From: Micrococcus endophyticus | GTDB taxonomy: Bacteria; Actinomycetota; Actinomycetes; Actinomycetales; Micrococcaceae | Length of the DNA: 64,000 nt | Assembly (NCBI RefSeq): GCF_014205115.1 | Contig: NZ_JACHMW010000001.1 | Coordinates: 1,612,001-1,676,000 of the forward strand | Reading direction: 5' to 3' | Part shown: piece by piece, positions 17,613 to 30,713 of the stretch | Position numbering within the stretch: position 1 is the stretch's first letter | Layout: every line of letters begins with the position of its first letter | Program-made: the position numbers and the translations under genes | Notes under the pieces: model-generated | What the model was told of the DNA's origin: nothing | What the model saw: the letters and a program-made list of their open reading frames with translations, nothing else | The model's database searches: none

Positions 17613-18206
17613 ATGGACCTGCTTCCCGAGCTGCGCTGGACCGCCGCCGCCCTGCCAGCCACCGACCTCACCCTCGTGGCCGTGTACTCCCCCGAGGACG
17701 ACGCGGTCCGCGCCTCCGGCGTGGCCGTCCCCGAGGCCGCCGAGCCGCACGCCGCGGCCATCGGGCGCCTCCTCGAGACGCTCATGGACCGGCTCGAGGC
17801 CCTGGACCCGGCGACCGCCGACCGCGAGATGAACCCGCGGCCGGTGGAGCCGCGCGAGGGCGTGGACCAGCCCGTCGCCGACGCCCTCGCCGCCTACGCC
17901 GCCGGGGACGTTGCCGCGCTCGACGCGCTGGCCGTCGTCCAGCCCGGCACGGCGTTCCGGCGCCGGGCCTGGGACGCGCTGCGCGCCGTCGCCCCCGGCT
18001 CGCCCGTCACCTACGCGGGCCTGGCCGAGCGCTGCGGCGCCCCCAAGGCCGTGCGCGCGGCCGGCGGCGCGTGCGCCGCCAACCTGACCGCCGTCGTCGT
18101 GCCCTGCCACCGCGTGGTCCGCTCCGACGGCGGCCCCGGGCAGTACCTCTACGGGACGGCCGCCAAGGAGGCGCTGCTGACCCACGAGGCCGCGCACGCC
18201 GGCTGA
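17613..18206 (+). CDS. ogt: Methylated-DNA--[protein]-cysteine S-methyltransferase (MGMT)
   Basis: 197 residues. Suicide DNA-repair protein removing O6-alkyl groups from guanine. The acceptor Cys is residue 165 in VVVPCHRVV, followed by the GGPGQYLYG loop. The helix-turn-helix (PVTYAGLAERCGAPKAVRAAGGACAANL region) carries the R-A-x-G arginine-finger segment. The N-terminal domain is short and divergent. Start at ATG 17613: GACAAT lies 6 nt upstream, consistent with a leaderless mRNA. Ends in a long hairpin shared with icd. The symbol ogt is used by family resemblance; specificity between Ogt-like and Ada-C-like forms cannot be decided. Confidence 0.9.
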   Translation: MDLLPELRWTAAALPATDLTLVAVYSPEDDAVRASGVAVPEAAEPHAAAIGRLLETLMDRLEALDPATADREMNPRPVEPREGVDQPVADALAAYAAGDVAALDALAVVQPGTAFRRRAWDALRAVAPGSPVTYAGLAERCGAPKAVRAAGGACAANLTAVVVPCHRVVRSDGGPGQYLYGTAAKEALLTHEAAHAG

Positions 18207-18270
18207 GGCCCGCCCGCGCTCACGGCGCCGAAGCCTCCCGTTCCCCGCACGAAAGTGCCGCCCGGATGCC

Positions 18271-18319
18271 CGAGGGCCCCGCCCCGGAAGCGACGGATCG
18301 CTCCGGGACGGGGCCCTCG
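18271..18319. terminator. Bidirectional hairpin between MGMT and icd
   Basis: Stem of about 22 bp (18271-18293 with 18298-18319, one G-T pair and a slight offset) with a CGGA-type loop, between convergent stops. No T-run. Confidence 0.8.
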
Positions 18320-18332
18320 GTGGCTCGGCCGA

Positions 18333-20564
<2,232 letters not shown>

Positions 20565-20627
20565 TCACTCCTTCTGGCCGCGCTCGTGGCGCGGCCCTGA
20601 TGGGCATGGGACTGGTGTCTCGTCGCC

Positions 20628-20656
20628 AATCTACCGTCCGTGCCGGACGCGTCACA
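20628..20656 (-). promoter_or_regulatory. Putative icd promoter
   Basis: On the minus strand a TGTGAC -35-like box (20651-20656) is 17 nt from TAGATT (20628-20633). This predicts a leader of about 65 nt before the icd ATG. Confidence 0.5.
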
Positions 20657-20692
20657 CCGTGTGGAGACACGCGACGACGTCGGCCGCCCGCC

Positions 20693-21148
20693 TCAGCCGC
20701 GCCGCTCGTCCCCGTCCTCGCGCGGGTACCAGGCCGGCGACGGGTCGGCCGGGGGCGCTCCCTCGGGCCCGGGGCCCGAGCCGGCGCCGGTGGGTCCGCG
20801 GAAGGCCTCCCCCAGCCGGGCCGCGTGGTCGACCTCCGCCTGGCGGCGTCGTCGGGCCCGCTCCCCCGCGGTGAAGGCCTGCACGCCGCCGACCGCCATG
20901 AAGGCGGCGAAGGCGATGCCCATGAAGCCGAAGAAGGAGCCCAGCGCCGAGAGCGCGGCCAGCAGGGCCAGTCCGAGCAGGCCGAATCCGAGCACGCCCT
21001 GCACCGCCCACGGGCGGCCCTCGGCCCGGCGCGTCCCGGCGGCCGCGAGCGGCAGCCGGGCGATCCCGCCCAGCACCATGCAGGCCAGCAGGCCGAGCCA
21101 GCCGGAGCCCACCATCAGGTCGCGCATCATGTCGCCGCCGAACATCAT
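20693..21148 (-). CDS. Small integral membrane protein, hypothetical
   Basis: 151 residues; family not recognised. Three hydrophobic segments (about 14-32, 47-68, 72-92) are followed by a basic stretch (ERARRRRQ) and a Pro/Gly/Asp-rich cytoplasmic tail. Starts MMFGGDMM at ATG 21148, 6 nt after a TAGTCT -10 box, so a leaderless transcript is predicted. It sits alone between icd and purH on the same strand, with about 140 bp on either side. DUF3017-type small membrane proteins occur near purH/mdh in other actinobacteria, but I cannot confirm that relation here. Confidence 0.7.
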   Translation of the reverse strand: MMFGGDMMRDLMVGSGWLGLLACMVLGGIARLPLAAAGTRRAEGRPWAVQGVLGFGLLGLALLAALSALGSFFGFMGIAFAAFMAVGGVQAFTAGERARRRRQAEVDHAARLGEAFRGPTGAGSGPGPEGAPPADPSPAWYPREDGDERRG

Positions 21149-21154
21149 GGCCTC

Positions 21155-21160
21155 AGACTA
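21155..21160 (-). promoter_or_regulatory. -10 box TAGTCT, leaderless membrane protein gene
   Basis: TAGTCT on the minus strand, 6 nt before ATG 21148, with no ribosome-binding site. Confidence 0.6.
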
Positions 21161-21284
21161 GGGCGCACCCTGCACCCGATCCACGACGACGACGGCGCCC
21201 GGGGCCGCGTCGGGACCGGGCAGGACAGCTCCACCCGGGGACGGCGCCTTCCACGACCGCTCGCCCCCGCCGTGGACCCCTCGG

Positions 21285-22991
21285 TCAGCCGTGGAAGAAG
21301 TGGCGCGCGCCGGTGAGGTACATCGTGATCCCGGCGGCCTCGGCCGCGGCCACGACCTCCTCGTCCCGGACGGAGCCGCCCGGCTGGACCACGGCGCGCA
21401 CACCGGCGTCGATGAGGATCTGCAGGCCGTCCGCGAACGGGAAGAACGCGTCGGAGGCGGCCACCGCGCCGCGGGCGCGCTCCGGGGCGCCCTCGCCGGA
21501 GACGTTCTCCGCGCCGCCGGCGGTCGTGACCTCGGACGTCGTCACGTCCTGCCCGCCGGTCTGCGCGGCGCCCAGGGTGTTGGCGCGCTCGACGGCCAGG
21601 CGGCAGGAGTCGAGGCGGTTGACCTGGCCCATGCCCACGCCGACCGTGGCGCCGTCGTGGGCCAGCAGCACGGCGTTGGACTTGGCCGCGCGCACGGCGC
21701 GCCACGCGAAGGCCAGGTCGGCGAGGGTGGCCTCGTCGGCGGCCGGGCCGGCGGCGAGGGTCCAGGTCGCGGGGTCGTCGCCGTCCGCGTCCACCGCGTC
21801 CGAGATCTGCAGCAGCATGCCGCCAGAGACCTGCTTGGCCTCCACCGCGTCCCGCAGGAAGCCCTCGGGCAGGCTCAGCAGGCGCAGGTTCTTCTTGGCG
21901 GAGAGGATTTCCAGGGCCTCGGGCTCGAACGCCGGGGCCACGACCACCTCCGTGAACACGTCCTTCACCTGGGCGGCCATGGCGGCGGTGACGGGGCGGT
22001 TGGCCGCGATCACGCCGCCGAACGCGGAGACCGGGTCGCACGCGTGGGCCTTGGCGTGCGCCTGCGCGATGTCCGTGCCCTCGCCCGTGACGGCCAGACC
22101 GCACGGGTTGGCGTGCTTGACGATCGCCACGGCCGGGACCGGGTGGTCGAAGGCGGCGCGCACCGCGGCGTCGGCGTCCACGTAGTTGTTGTAGCTCATC
22201 GGCTTGCCGTGCAGCAGCTCGGCCTGCGCGATGCCGGGGGCCGCCGAGGAGTCCAGGTACAGTGCCGCGGGCTGGTGCGGGTTCTCGCCGTAGCGCAGGA
22301 TCTGCGCTCGCTCGAGGGACAAGCCGGCGTAGGGCGGGAACACGGAGATCTCGTCCGCGTCCGTGTCCTCGCCGAAGTGGGCGGCGGTCCAGGCGGCCAC
22401 GGCGTTGTCGTACCCGGCGGTGTGGGCGAAGGCCAGGGCGGCCAGGCGCCGGCGGGCGCGCAGGTCGAAGCCGCCGGACTGGGCGGCCTGGACCACCTCT
22501 CCATAGCGGGCCGGGTCCACGACGATCGCCACGGACGCGTGGTTCTTCGCGGCCGCGCGCACCATGGACGGCCCGCCGATGTCGATCTGCTCGACGACGG
22601 CGTCCTCCGCGGCGCCCGAGTTCACGGTGTCCACGAACGGGTAGAGGTTCACGACGACGAGGTCGAACGGCTCCACCTCGAGATCGCGCAGCTGGGTCAC
22701 GTGGTCCTCGCGACGACGGTCCGCCAGGATGCCCGCGTGCACGCGCGGGTGCAGCGTCTTCACCCGGCCGTCCAGGCACTCCTGGAACCCGGTGACCTCG
22801 GCGACCTCGGTGACGGGCACGCCGGCGGCGGCGATGCGCTGGGCGGTGGAGCCGGTCGAGACGATCTGCACGCCCGCGGCGTGGAGCCCGGTGGCGAGCT
22901 CCTCGAGGCCGGTCTTGTCGTACACGGAGATCAGGGCCCGCTTCAGGGGCACCGTGTCCAGGACGGTGGTGGTGGGCTGGGCAGAGGTCAC
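21285..22991 (-). CDS. purH: Bifunctional AICAR transformylase / IMP cyclohydrolase
   Basis: 568 residues. Performs the last two steps of IMP synthesis. The N-terminal MGS-like cyclohydrolase domain (about 17-200) shows [14 protein letters not shown] and [15 protein letters not shown]. The transformylase domain follows, with the catalytic [10 protein letters not shown] (Lys-His), [11 protein letters not shown] and [11 protein letters not shown]. An unusual insert of about 25 residues rich in Thr/Glu/Gly (near 490-515) lies between the VGMGQVNR and ASDAFFPF motifs. Start GTG 22991, with GAAGGAG 8 nt upstream; upstream frames are antisense to the transporter. purN, normally just upstream, is separated by the MFS gene. 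Confidence 0.96.
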   Translation of the reverse strand: MTSAQPTTTVLDTVPLKRALISVYDKTGLEELATGLHAAGVQIVSTGSTAQRIAAAGVPVTEVAEVTGFQECLDGRVKTLHPRVHAGILADRRREDHVTQLRDLEVEPFDLVVVNLYPFVDTVNSGAAEDAVVEQIDIGGPSMVRAAAKNHASVAIVVDPARYGEVVQAAQSGGFDLRARRRLAALAFAHTAGYDNAVAAWTAAHFGEDTDADEISVFPPYAGLSLERAQILRYGENPHQPAALYLDSSAAPGIAQAELLHGKPMSYNNYVDADAAVRAAFDHPVPAVAIVKHANPCGLAVTGEGTDIAQAHAKAHACDPVSAFGGVIAANRPVTAAMAAQVKDVFTEVVVAPAFEPEALEILSAKKNLRLLSLPEGFLRDAVEAKQVSGGMLLQISDAVDADGDDPATWTLAAGPAADEATLADLAFAWRAVRAAKSNAVLLAHDGATVGVGMGQVNRLDSCRLAVERANTLGAAQTGGQDVTTSEVTTAGGAENVSGEGAPERARGAVAASDAFFPFADGLQILIDAGVRAVVQPGGSVRDEEVVAAAEAAGITMYLTGARHFFHG

Positions 22992-23029
22992 GAGGGGCGC
23001 TCCTTCGAGGGGGTCCGGGTGCGTCCTCC

Positions 23030-23051
23030 AGCATAGGCCGGGCCGCATAAT
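23030..23051. promoter_or_regulatory. Divergent promoter region: purH (-) and MFS gene (+)
   Basis: TATGCT on the minus strand (23030-23035, about 40 nt before purH GTG) and CATAAT on the plus strand (23046-23051, about 77 nt before the MFS ATG) are plausible back-to-back -10 boxes. The -35 boxes are weak. Confidence 0.45.
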
Positions 23052-23127
23052 GGCCCTGGGTCCGCGCACGAGTGCGACGCGCCTCTCCCAGCACCCGAGC
23101 ACCGCACCGATCGAACGGGAACCGACC

Positions 23128-24552
23128 ATGGCCTCCTCCACTCCGCCCCGCCCCGGCGACGCCGACGCGCACCCCGCGCCCGCCGTCGTCGCCCCCGCCC
23201 GCTCCGGGGACGCCCCGCCCACCGGCGAGGCCATCGTCCAGGACCTGCCCTGGCGCTGGTCCGTGCAGGGCCGGATCTTCTTGATCGGCGGCCTCGGGTT
23301 CATGTTCGACGCGTGGGACGTGGCCCTCAACGGCGTGATGATCCCGCTGCTGCGCGAGGAGTGGGCCCTGGCGCCGGCGGACGCCGCGTGGATCGGCACG
23401 GCCAACCTGATCGGCATGGCCGTCGGTGCGTTCCTGTGGGGCACGATCGCGGACCGGATCGGGCGCAAGGCGGCCTTCGCGTGGACGCTGGCGATCTTCT
23501 CCGTGTTCACCCTCGCGGGCGCGCTGACGGACTCGCTGCTGTGGTTCGCCGTGTTCCGCTTCGTGGCCGGCGTCGGCCTGGGCGGCACCATCCCCGTGGA
23601 CTACGCGCTCGTGGGCGAGTTCACCCCGCGCCGCCTGCGCGGCCGCGTCCTGGCCGCGATGGACGGCTGGTGGCCCGTGGGCGCCGCGCTGTGCGGCCTC
23701 GTCTCCGCGTGGCTCGTGGGCACGTGGGGCGACTGGCGCCTGCCGCTGCTGGCCATGGTGCTGCCGGCTCTGCTCGCGTTCGTGGTGCGCCTGGGCATCC
23801 CCGAGTCCCCGCTGTTCCTCATGAGCCGCGGCCGCGAGGCCGAGGCCCGCAAGGTCATCGACCGCATGGTCGAGGCCACCGGCGCCGAGCGCCGCGAGTA
23901 CGTCATGCCCCCGGTGGAGCAGGAGCGCGCCGGCGGCGTCCTCGCCCAGCTGGCCGCCGTCTGGCGGTTCTCCCCGCGCATCACCGCGGTGACCTGGGCC
24001 CTGTTCGTGGCCATCATGGTCGTCTACTACATCGCCCTGCAGTGGCTGCCGACGTTCCTCATCGACGCCGGCTACGCCGAGGGCCGCGCCTTCATCATGA
24101 CCTCCGGCATGGCCGCCGCCGGCCTGCTGGGCGTCGTGGTGGCCACCGTGCTGATCGAGGTCACCGGCCGCCGCTGGCTGCTGGGGGTGAGCGCCGTCGT
24201 CGCCAGCGCCCTTCTGGTGTGGCTGGCGAGCGTGCTGGGCGTGCCCTCCGCGGTGCTGCCGCTCGTGCTGGCCTTCGGGTTCGTGGTGCAGATCGCGATC
24301 CCGGTGCTCTACACGTACGTCTCCGAGCTCTACCCGACGACGCTGCGCGCCTCCGGCTTCGGCTGGGCCTCGGCGGCGTCCCGGGTGGGCGCGGGCCTCG
24401 GCCCGCTGTTCTTCGTGGGCACGCTGGTGCCGGCGATGGGGCTGCCGGCCGCGTTCGCCGTCACCGGCGGCCTGGTGCTGCTCGCGTGCGTCGCGATGCT
24501 CGCGCTGGCCCCTGAGACCCGGGGCCGCGCCCTCGAGGTCAGCGCCGACTGA
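23128..24552 (+). CDS. MFS transporter, metabolite:proton symporter type
   Basis: 474 residues with about twelve transmembrane segments. Signature loops of the sugar porter/aromatic acid:H+ symporter branch are present: first-half [13 protein letters not shown] (D-R-x-G-R-K), [18 protein letters not shown] after TM4, a central [14 protein letters not shown] loop, and [16 protein letters not shown] after TM10. The N-terminal about 45 residues are Pro/Ala-rich and cytoplasmic. Substrate unknown; organic acids or nicotinate-type compounds are typical for relatives. ATG 23128 is chosen as the first Met before the fold, although its ribosome-binding site (GGGAA) is weak. It stands between purN and purH on the opposite strand, and its stop overlaps the purN 3' end by 14 nt. 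Confidence 0.85.
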   Translation: MASSTPPRPGDADAHPAPAVVAPARSGDAPPTGEAIVQDLPWRWSVQGRIFLIGGLGFMFDAWDVALNGVMIPLLREEWALAPADAAWIGTANLIGMAVGAFLWGTIADRIGRKAAFAWTLAIFSVFTLAGALTDSLLWFAVFRFVAGVGLGGTIPVDYALVGEFTPRRLRGRVLAAMDGWWPVGAALCGLVSAWLVGTWGDWRLPLLAMVLPALLAFVVRLGIPESPLFLMSRGREAEARKVIDRMVEATGAERREYVMPPVEQERAGGVLAQLAAVWRFSPRITAVTWALFVAIMVVYYIALQWLPTFLIDAGYAEGRAFIMTSGMAAAGLLGVVVATVLIEVTGRRWLLGVSAVVASALLVWLASVLGVPSAVLPLVLAFGFVVQIAIPVLYTYVSELYPTTLRASGFGWASAASRVGAGLGPLFFVGTLVPAMGLPAAFAVTGGLVLLACVAMLALAPETRGRALEVSAD

Positions 24553-25102
24553 GCTCGCCGAGCACGCGCAGCAGCAGGGCCCGCTCCTGGACCTTGATGC
24601 GCTCGTGCAGCTCGGACTCGGTGTCCGTGTCCAGCACGGGCACCGCGGCCTGGGCGAGGATCGGGCCGGTGTCCACGCCGGCGTCCACCACGTGCACGGT
24701 GCAGCCGCTGACCTTCACCCCGTGGGCGAGGGCGTCGCGCACGCCGTGGGCCCCCGGGAACGAGGGCAGCAGCGCCGGGTGGGTGTTGAGGATGCGGCCC
24801 TCGAAGCGCTCGAGCAGGGGCGCGCCGAGGATGCGCATGAACCCGGAGCACAGCACCCAGTCGGGCTCGTGGGCGGCCACCGCGTCGGCGAGCGCCACGT
24901 CCCACGCGTGCCGGTCGGCGTGGTCCCGCGGGGAGACCACGAACGTCTCGATGCCGTGGGCGCGGGCGCGGTCGAGGCCGCCGGCGTCGGCGACGTCGGC
25001 GCCCACCGCCGCGATCTCGACGTCGAGGGCCCCGGACGCGACGGCGTCCAGGACGGCCTGCAGGTTGGTGCCGGAACCGGAGACGAGGGCCACGATGCGC
25101 AT
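24539..25102 (-). CDS. purN: Phosphoribosylglycinamide formyltransferase
   Basis: 187 residues. Transfers formyl from 10-formyl-THF to GAR in purine synthesis. Substrate loop VSGSGTNLQAVLDA at the N-terminus. Catalytic Asn-His-Asp set: NTHPALLPSFPG and HVVDAGVDTGPI. Start ATG 25102, with TACGAT 6 nt upstream on the minus strand: a leaderless start whose -10 overlaps that of the divergent plus-strand gene. Its 3' end overlaps the transporter gene tail-to-tail by 14 nt, so no separate terminator is seen there. Confidence 0.95.
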   Translation of the reverse strand: MRIVALVSGSGTNLQAVLDAVASGALDVEIAAVGADVADAGGLDRARAHGIETFVVSPRDHADRHAWDVALADAVAAHEPDWVLCSGFMRILGAPLLERFEGRILNTHPALLPSFPGAHGVRDALAHGVKVSGCTVHVVDAGVDTGPILAQAAVPVLDTDTESELHERIKVQERALLLRVLGELSRR

Positions 25103-25108
25103 GCGCCC

Positions 25109-25118
25109 ATCGTAGGGT
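25109..25118. promoter_or_regulatory. Overlapping divergent -10 boxes of two leaderless genes
   Basis: TACGAT on the minus strand (25109-25114) serves purN, 6 nt from its ATG. TAGGGT on the plus strand (25113-25118) serves the next gene, 6 nt from GTG 25125. The boxes share two base pairs, so the two polymerases should exclude each other. Confidence 0.55.
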
Positions 25119-25124
25119 GAGGGG

Positions 25125-25565
25125 GTGTCCGCACCGCTCCCCTCGACCCCGCCCCGCCCGCCGCAGGACGACGCCCCGGACCCGGGTCGCGCCCGCACCG
25201 GCCGCATCCTGCTGTGGCAGTCCGTGGCGCTGCTGGGCATGGTGCTCAGCCTCTCCCTCGTGCTGCCGTGGAAGCTCGCGGCGCTGGTCCTCGGGCTCGT
25301 CGCCCTCGTGCTGGGCGTGCGCGTCTGGCTCACGAGCCGTGGCGAGCGGCGCGCCGGGCTGCCCCGCGCGGTCGCGGCCGGCGGCATGGCGCTGGCGCTC
25401 TTCGGCACGACGACGGCGGCGCTGCCGCTGCTGGCCTGGGACGCGACGGTCGAGCTGGAGCGGTGCACCTCCTCGGCCCTGACCGTCCGGGCGCAGCAGG
25501 CGTGCGCGGACGCCTTCACCCGCGCCGTGGAGGAGCGCACGGGCGTGCCGCAGCTGCGGCCCTGA
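25125..25565 (+). CDS. Small membrane protein, hypothetical
   Basis: 146 residues, not recognised. A Pro-rich cytoplasmic N-terminus (about 25 residues) is followed by three hydrophobic stretches (LLWQSVALLGMVLSLSLVL; LAALVLGLVALVLGV; MALALFGTTTAALPLL). A C-terminal soluble segment carries two Cys (ERCTSSAL, QQACADAF) that could pair if extracytoplasmic. Start GTG 25125 lies 6 nt after the TAGGGT -10, so the transcript should be leaderless. Divergent from purN with overlapping promoters; no operon partner. Followed by a 15-bp tandem repeat. Confidence 0.7.
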   Translation: MSAPLPSTPPRPPQDDAPDPGRARTGRILLWQSVALLGMVLSLSLVLPWKLAALVLGLVALVLGVRVWLTSRGERRAGLPRAVAAGGMALALFGTTTAALPLLAWDATVELERCTSSALTVRAQQACADAFTRAVEERTGVPQLRP

Positions 25566-25578
25566 ACCGGAGTGCGGG

Positions 25579-25630
25579 CTGCCGGAGCCCGGACTGCCGG
25601 AGCCCGGACTGCCGGAGCCCGGACTGCCGG
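25579..25630. repeat. 15-bp tandem repeat, about 3.5 copies
   Basis: Unit CTGCCGGAGCCCGGA is repeated at 25579-25593, 25594-25608 and 25609-25623, with a partial copy to 25630. It lies between convergent stops; each unit can fold on a neighbour (CCGG/CCGG), so it may also act in termination. Confidence 0.85.
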
Positions 25631-25663
25631 CGTCCTGGCCTCCGGCGTCGGAGGCGGTCCGGC

Positions 25664-27010
25664 TCAGTCCCGGGACCGGCGCGGCCGGGGGCGCTCCGCC
25701 GCCACGGCGGCCTCGGCCGGCGGAATGAAGCGGCGTCCCGCGAGCGCGAGCGCCACGAGGTAGCCGGCGGCGCACCCCAGCGCGACCCACCCGGCCACGG
25801 CCGCGCACACGGCCCACACGTTCGCCCCGATGTCCGTCAGCGTGCCGACCCCGAGCGTGCCCGAGGTGAGGGCCAGCGGCACCAGCAGCAGCAGGCCCGC
25901 GAGCAGCCCGGTCAGCACGGCCAGGGCCAGCGTGGACAGCGCGAGGGACACGGCGCGGTGGCCGGTGCGGGCGTCCAGCCAGTCGTCCAGGTGGTTCTCC
26001 CCCTCGCGCAGCAGCCACACGCCGGCGGCCACGCCGGCGGCGATCGGCACGGCCAGGAACAGGGGGTGCCACGGCGCCCAGGCGGCGGGCAGCGCCCCCA
26101 GCGCGGGCAGGGCGGGGGCGGCGGCCGGCGTCGCCCCGAACACCGAGTAGAGGCTGTCCGAGCCCACGGAGAACCCCGGGCCCGCGGTCCACGCGATCGC
26201 CCAGCCCGTGAGCGTGGGCAGCCAGCCGATCTGCAGGACCGCCAGCAGCAGGCCGCCGAACGGGCCGGCGTCGATCGCCTGGGCCAGGGTGACCACCGCC
26301 GGCCACTCCACCGCCAGACGCACCGCCACGAGCAGGGCGCTCAGCGCCGCCAGCACCAGCAGGGCGACGACGGCGGCCCGGACCACGGACCACGCGTAGG
26401 ACCCGGCCCAGCGCTCGTACTGGGAGCGGCGGGCGATCCGCTCCGTCAGGTCCAGGCCGATCAGGTGCGCCCACGTGCCCGCCTCGCGCCGGGCGCCGGC
26501 GAGCGCCGCGATCCCGAACAGCAGGGCCGGCAGCAGGGCGGCGGCCCACGGGCTCACGCGCAGCTCTGGGGTGCCCGGCAGGAAGGCCACCGTCAGGCCC
26601 GCGAGCGCGTAGCCGACCACGGCCCCCGCGAACGCCTGCCACGCCTGGTCCCGGTAGGAGGCGCGGGCCAGGCGGCGGCCGGCCCGCCAGGAGAGCAGGA
26701 GCGGGATCAGGGTCAGGCCCCACGGGACCAGCCACGCGGTCCCCGAGAGCACGTGGCCCTCGGCCGTCGGGAGGAGGGTGGCCACCGTGACGGGCACCGC
26801 GTGCAGCGCCAGCCACAGGGTGCCGCCCACCTGGAGGGCGCCCTCGATCGTGGGCCGCTGGAACCCGCCGGTGGCCCACACGGCCAGGGTCGGGATCATC
26901 ACGGCCAGCAGGCTCAGCAGCGCGGTCACGAGCGCCTCGACCACCCCCTGCAGCCACAGGGGCAGGGGGACGGGGCGCAACAGGCGGGGCGCGGCGGGGC
27001 GGGAGCTCAC
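25664..27010 (-). CDS. Polytopic membrane protein, DUF6350-like
   Basis: 448 residues with roughly ten hydrophobic helices. It resembles the DUF6350 family by position and general character: in many actinobacteria such a protein lies between sucCD and purN-purH, and here it is directly upstream of purN on the same strand. Basic C-terminal tail (RPRPRRSRD). Function unknown for the family. GTG 27010 ([11 protein letters not shown]) is chosen, since CACCAT lies 6 nt upstream and hydrophobic sequence begins soon after; the longer frame to 27193 runs into the divergent glycosyltransferase promoter. Confidence 0.75.
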   Translation of the reverse strand: MSSRPAAPRLLRPVPLPLWLQGVVEALVTALLSLLAVMIPTLAVWATGGFQRPTIEGALQVGGTLWLALHAVPVTVATLLPTAEGHVLSGTAWLVPWGLTLIPLLLSWRAGRRLARASYRDQAWQAFAGAVVGYALAGLTVAFLPGTPELRVSPWAAALLPALLFGIAALAGARREAGTWAHLIGLDLTERIARRSQYERWAGSYAWSVVRAAVVALLVLAALSALLVAVRLAVEWPAVVTLAQAIDAGPFGGLLLAVLQIGWLPTLTGWAIAWTAGPGFSVGSDSLYSVFGATPAAAPALPALGALPAAWAPWHPLFLAVPIAAGVAAGVWLLREGENHLDDWLDARTGHRAVSLALSTLALAVLTGLLAGLLLLVPLALTSGTLGVGTLTDIGANVWAVCAAVAGWVALGCAAGYLVALALAGRRFIPPAEAAVAAERPRPRRSRD

Positions 27011-27127
27011 CCGTCCATGGTGCCACCCGAGTCCGGGTGCCCCCTGGACGGGGCGCGGGCCCCGAAGGTTCACCCCCCGGCCACCGCCGCGTCGCCGACC
27101 GGTGCCCGGGGCGTGGCCGTGGCCGCC

Positions 27128-27133
27128 TAGCGT
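27128..27133 (+). promoter_or_regulatory. -10 box TAGCGT, leaderless glycosyltransferase gene
   Basis: TAGCGT lies 7 nt before GTG 27141; the gap has no clear ribosome-binding site. Confidence 0.55.
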
Positions 27134-27140
27134 CCGGAGC

Positions 27141-29946
<2,806 letters not shown>

Positions 29947-29971
29947 CCCCTCGCCGGGGCTCCCTCCCTTC

Positions 29972-30032
29972 GACCGACGCGCAGCGACATCACCGCCGTT
30001 CCGAACGGCGGTGATGTCGCTGCGCGTCGGTC
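29972..30032. repeat. Palindromic repeat, copy 1 (29-bp arms)
   Basis: Perfect inverted repeat: 29972-30000 pairs with 30004-30032 around a 3-nt centre (CCG). The core is GCAGCGACATCACCG and its complement. It lies between the convergent stops of gdhA and a hypothetical gene, so it can terminate both. Same family as 30510-30570 and 31770-31828. Confidence 0.95.
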
Positions 30033-30035
30033 CTT

Positions 30036-30452
30036 TCAGGAGGGCAGCGCGGCGCGGCGCAGGGCGACGACGCCGCACGCCAGCAGCGCCAGCTCGCCCG
30101 CCCACTGGATCCACACCAGCCCGATCCCGTCCGGCGGCACCCCGGACATCACCCGCCCGGCGGAGGCGACGGCCTGGGCGAGCAGCGCCGCGACGATCAG
30201 GCCCGTGACGCTTCGCCGGTCCGGACGCGAGCCGATCATCAGCGCCGCGACCGCTCCCAGCAGCGGCAGCGCCGTCAGCACCCCCTGGGCCAGGACGAAG
30301 GGGACGGCGTCGGCGGCCAGCCGGTCCGGCGGGATCAGCAGGGGCGCGAGCAGCCCGCCCGGGAACACGGCCGCCCAGCTCAGGCTTGCCACCATCAGGA
30401 GGATGCGGTCCCGCGATGCGCGGCCGGACGGGGACGGCGATTCGGGCGTCAT
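30036..30452 (-). CDS. Hypothetical four-helix membrane protein
   Basis: 138 residues, not recognised. Four hydrophobic segments (about 17-38, 50-70, 81-100, 110-130) with a short Ser/Pro-rich N-terminus and a basic end; the layout resembles small DoxX-like or DUF-type membrane proteins without a distinctive motif. ATG 30452 is preceded by TACTGT at 6 nt: leaderless. The gene is bracketed by palindrome copies 1 and 2, one 4 bp past its stop and one about 60 bp before its start, so gene plus repeats may be one inserted cassette. Confidence 0.7.
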   Translation of the reverse strand: MTPESPSPSGRASRDRILLMVASLSWAAVFPGGLLAPLLIPPDRLAADAVPFVLAQGVLTALPLLGAVAALMIGSRPDRRSVTGLIVAALLAQAVASAGRVMSGVPPDGIGLVWIQWAGELALLACGVVALRRAALPS

Positions 30453-30458
30453 GGCCGA

Positions 30459-30464
30459 ACAGTA
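30459..30464 (-). promoter_or_regulatory. -10 box TACTGT, leaderless hypothetical gene
   Basis: TACTGT on the minus strand, 6 nt before ATG 30452. Confidence 0.55.
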
Positions 30465-30509
30465 CCGCCGGCCTCACACCGGGCGGGGCGGCCCCGCCCG
30501 AGTTCGCCC

Positions 30510-30570
30510 GACCGACGCGCAGCGACATCACCGCCGTTCCGACCGGCGGTGATGTCGCTGCGCGTCGGTC
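30510..30570. repeat. Palindromic repeat, copy 2 (27-bp arms)
   Basis: 30510-30536 pairs with 30544-30570 around a 7-nt centre. Same core as copy 1. It lies between divergent genes, so termination alone cannot explain it. Confidence 0.95.
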
Positions 30571-30713
30571 TTTCCAGGAGGGCAGCGCATGGGCACGACG
30601 GGGACGCTGCGCGGTCGTCGTCGGCTCCTGCACAGGGGCGCTCTCCCGGCGCGTCGACCACGGGCGCCGTTCCCCACGACGACGGCGGCCCACCGGGTCC
30701 GCACACTGGCGGC

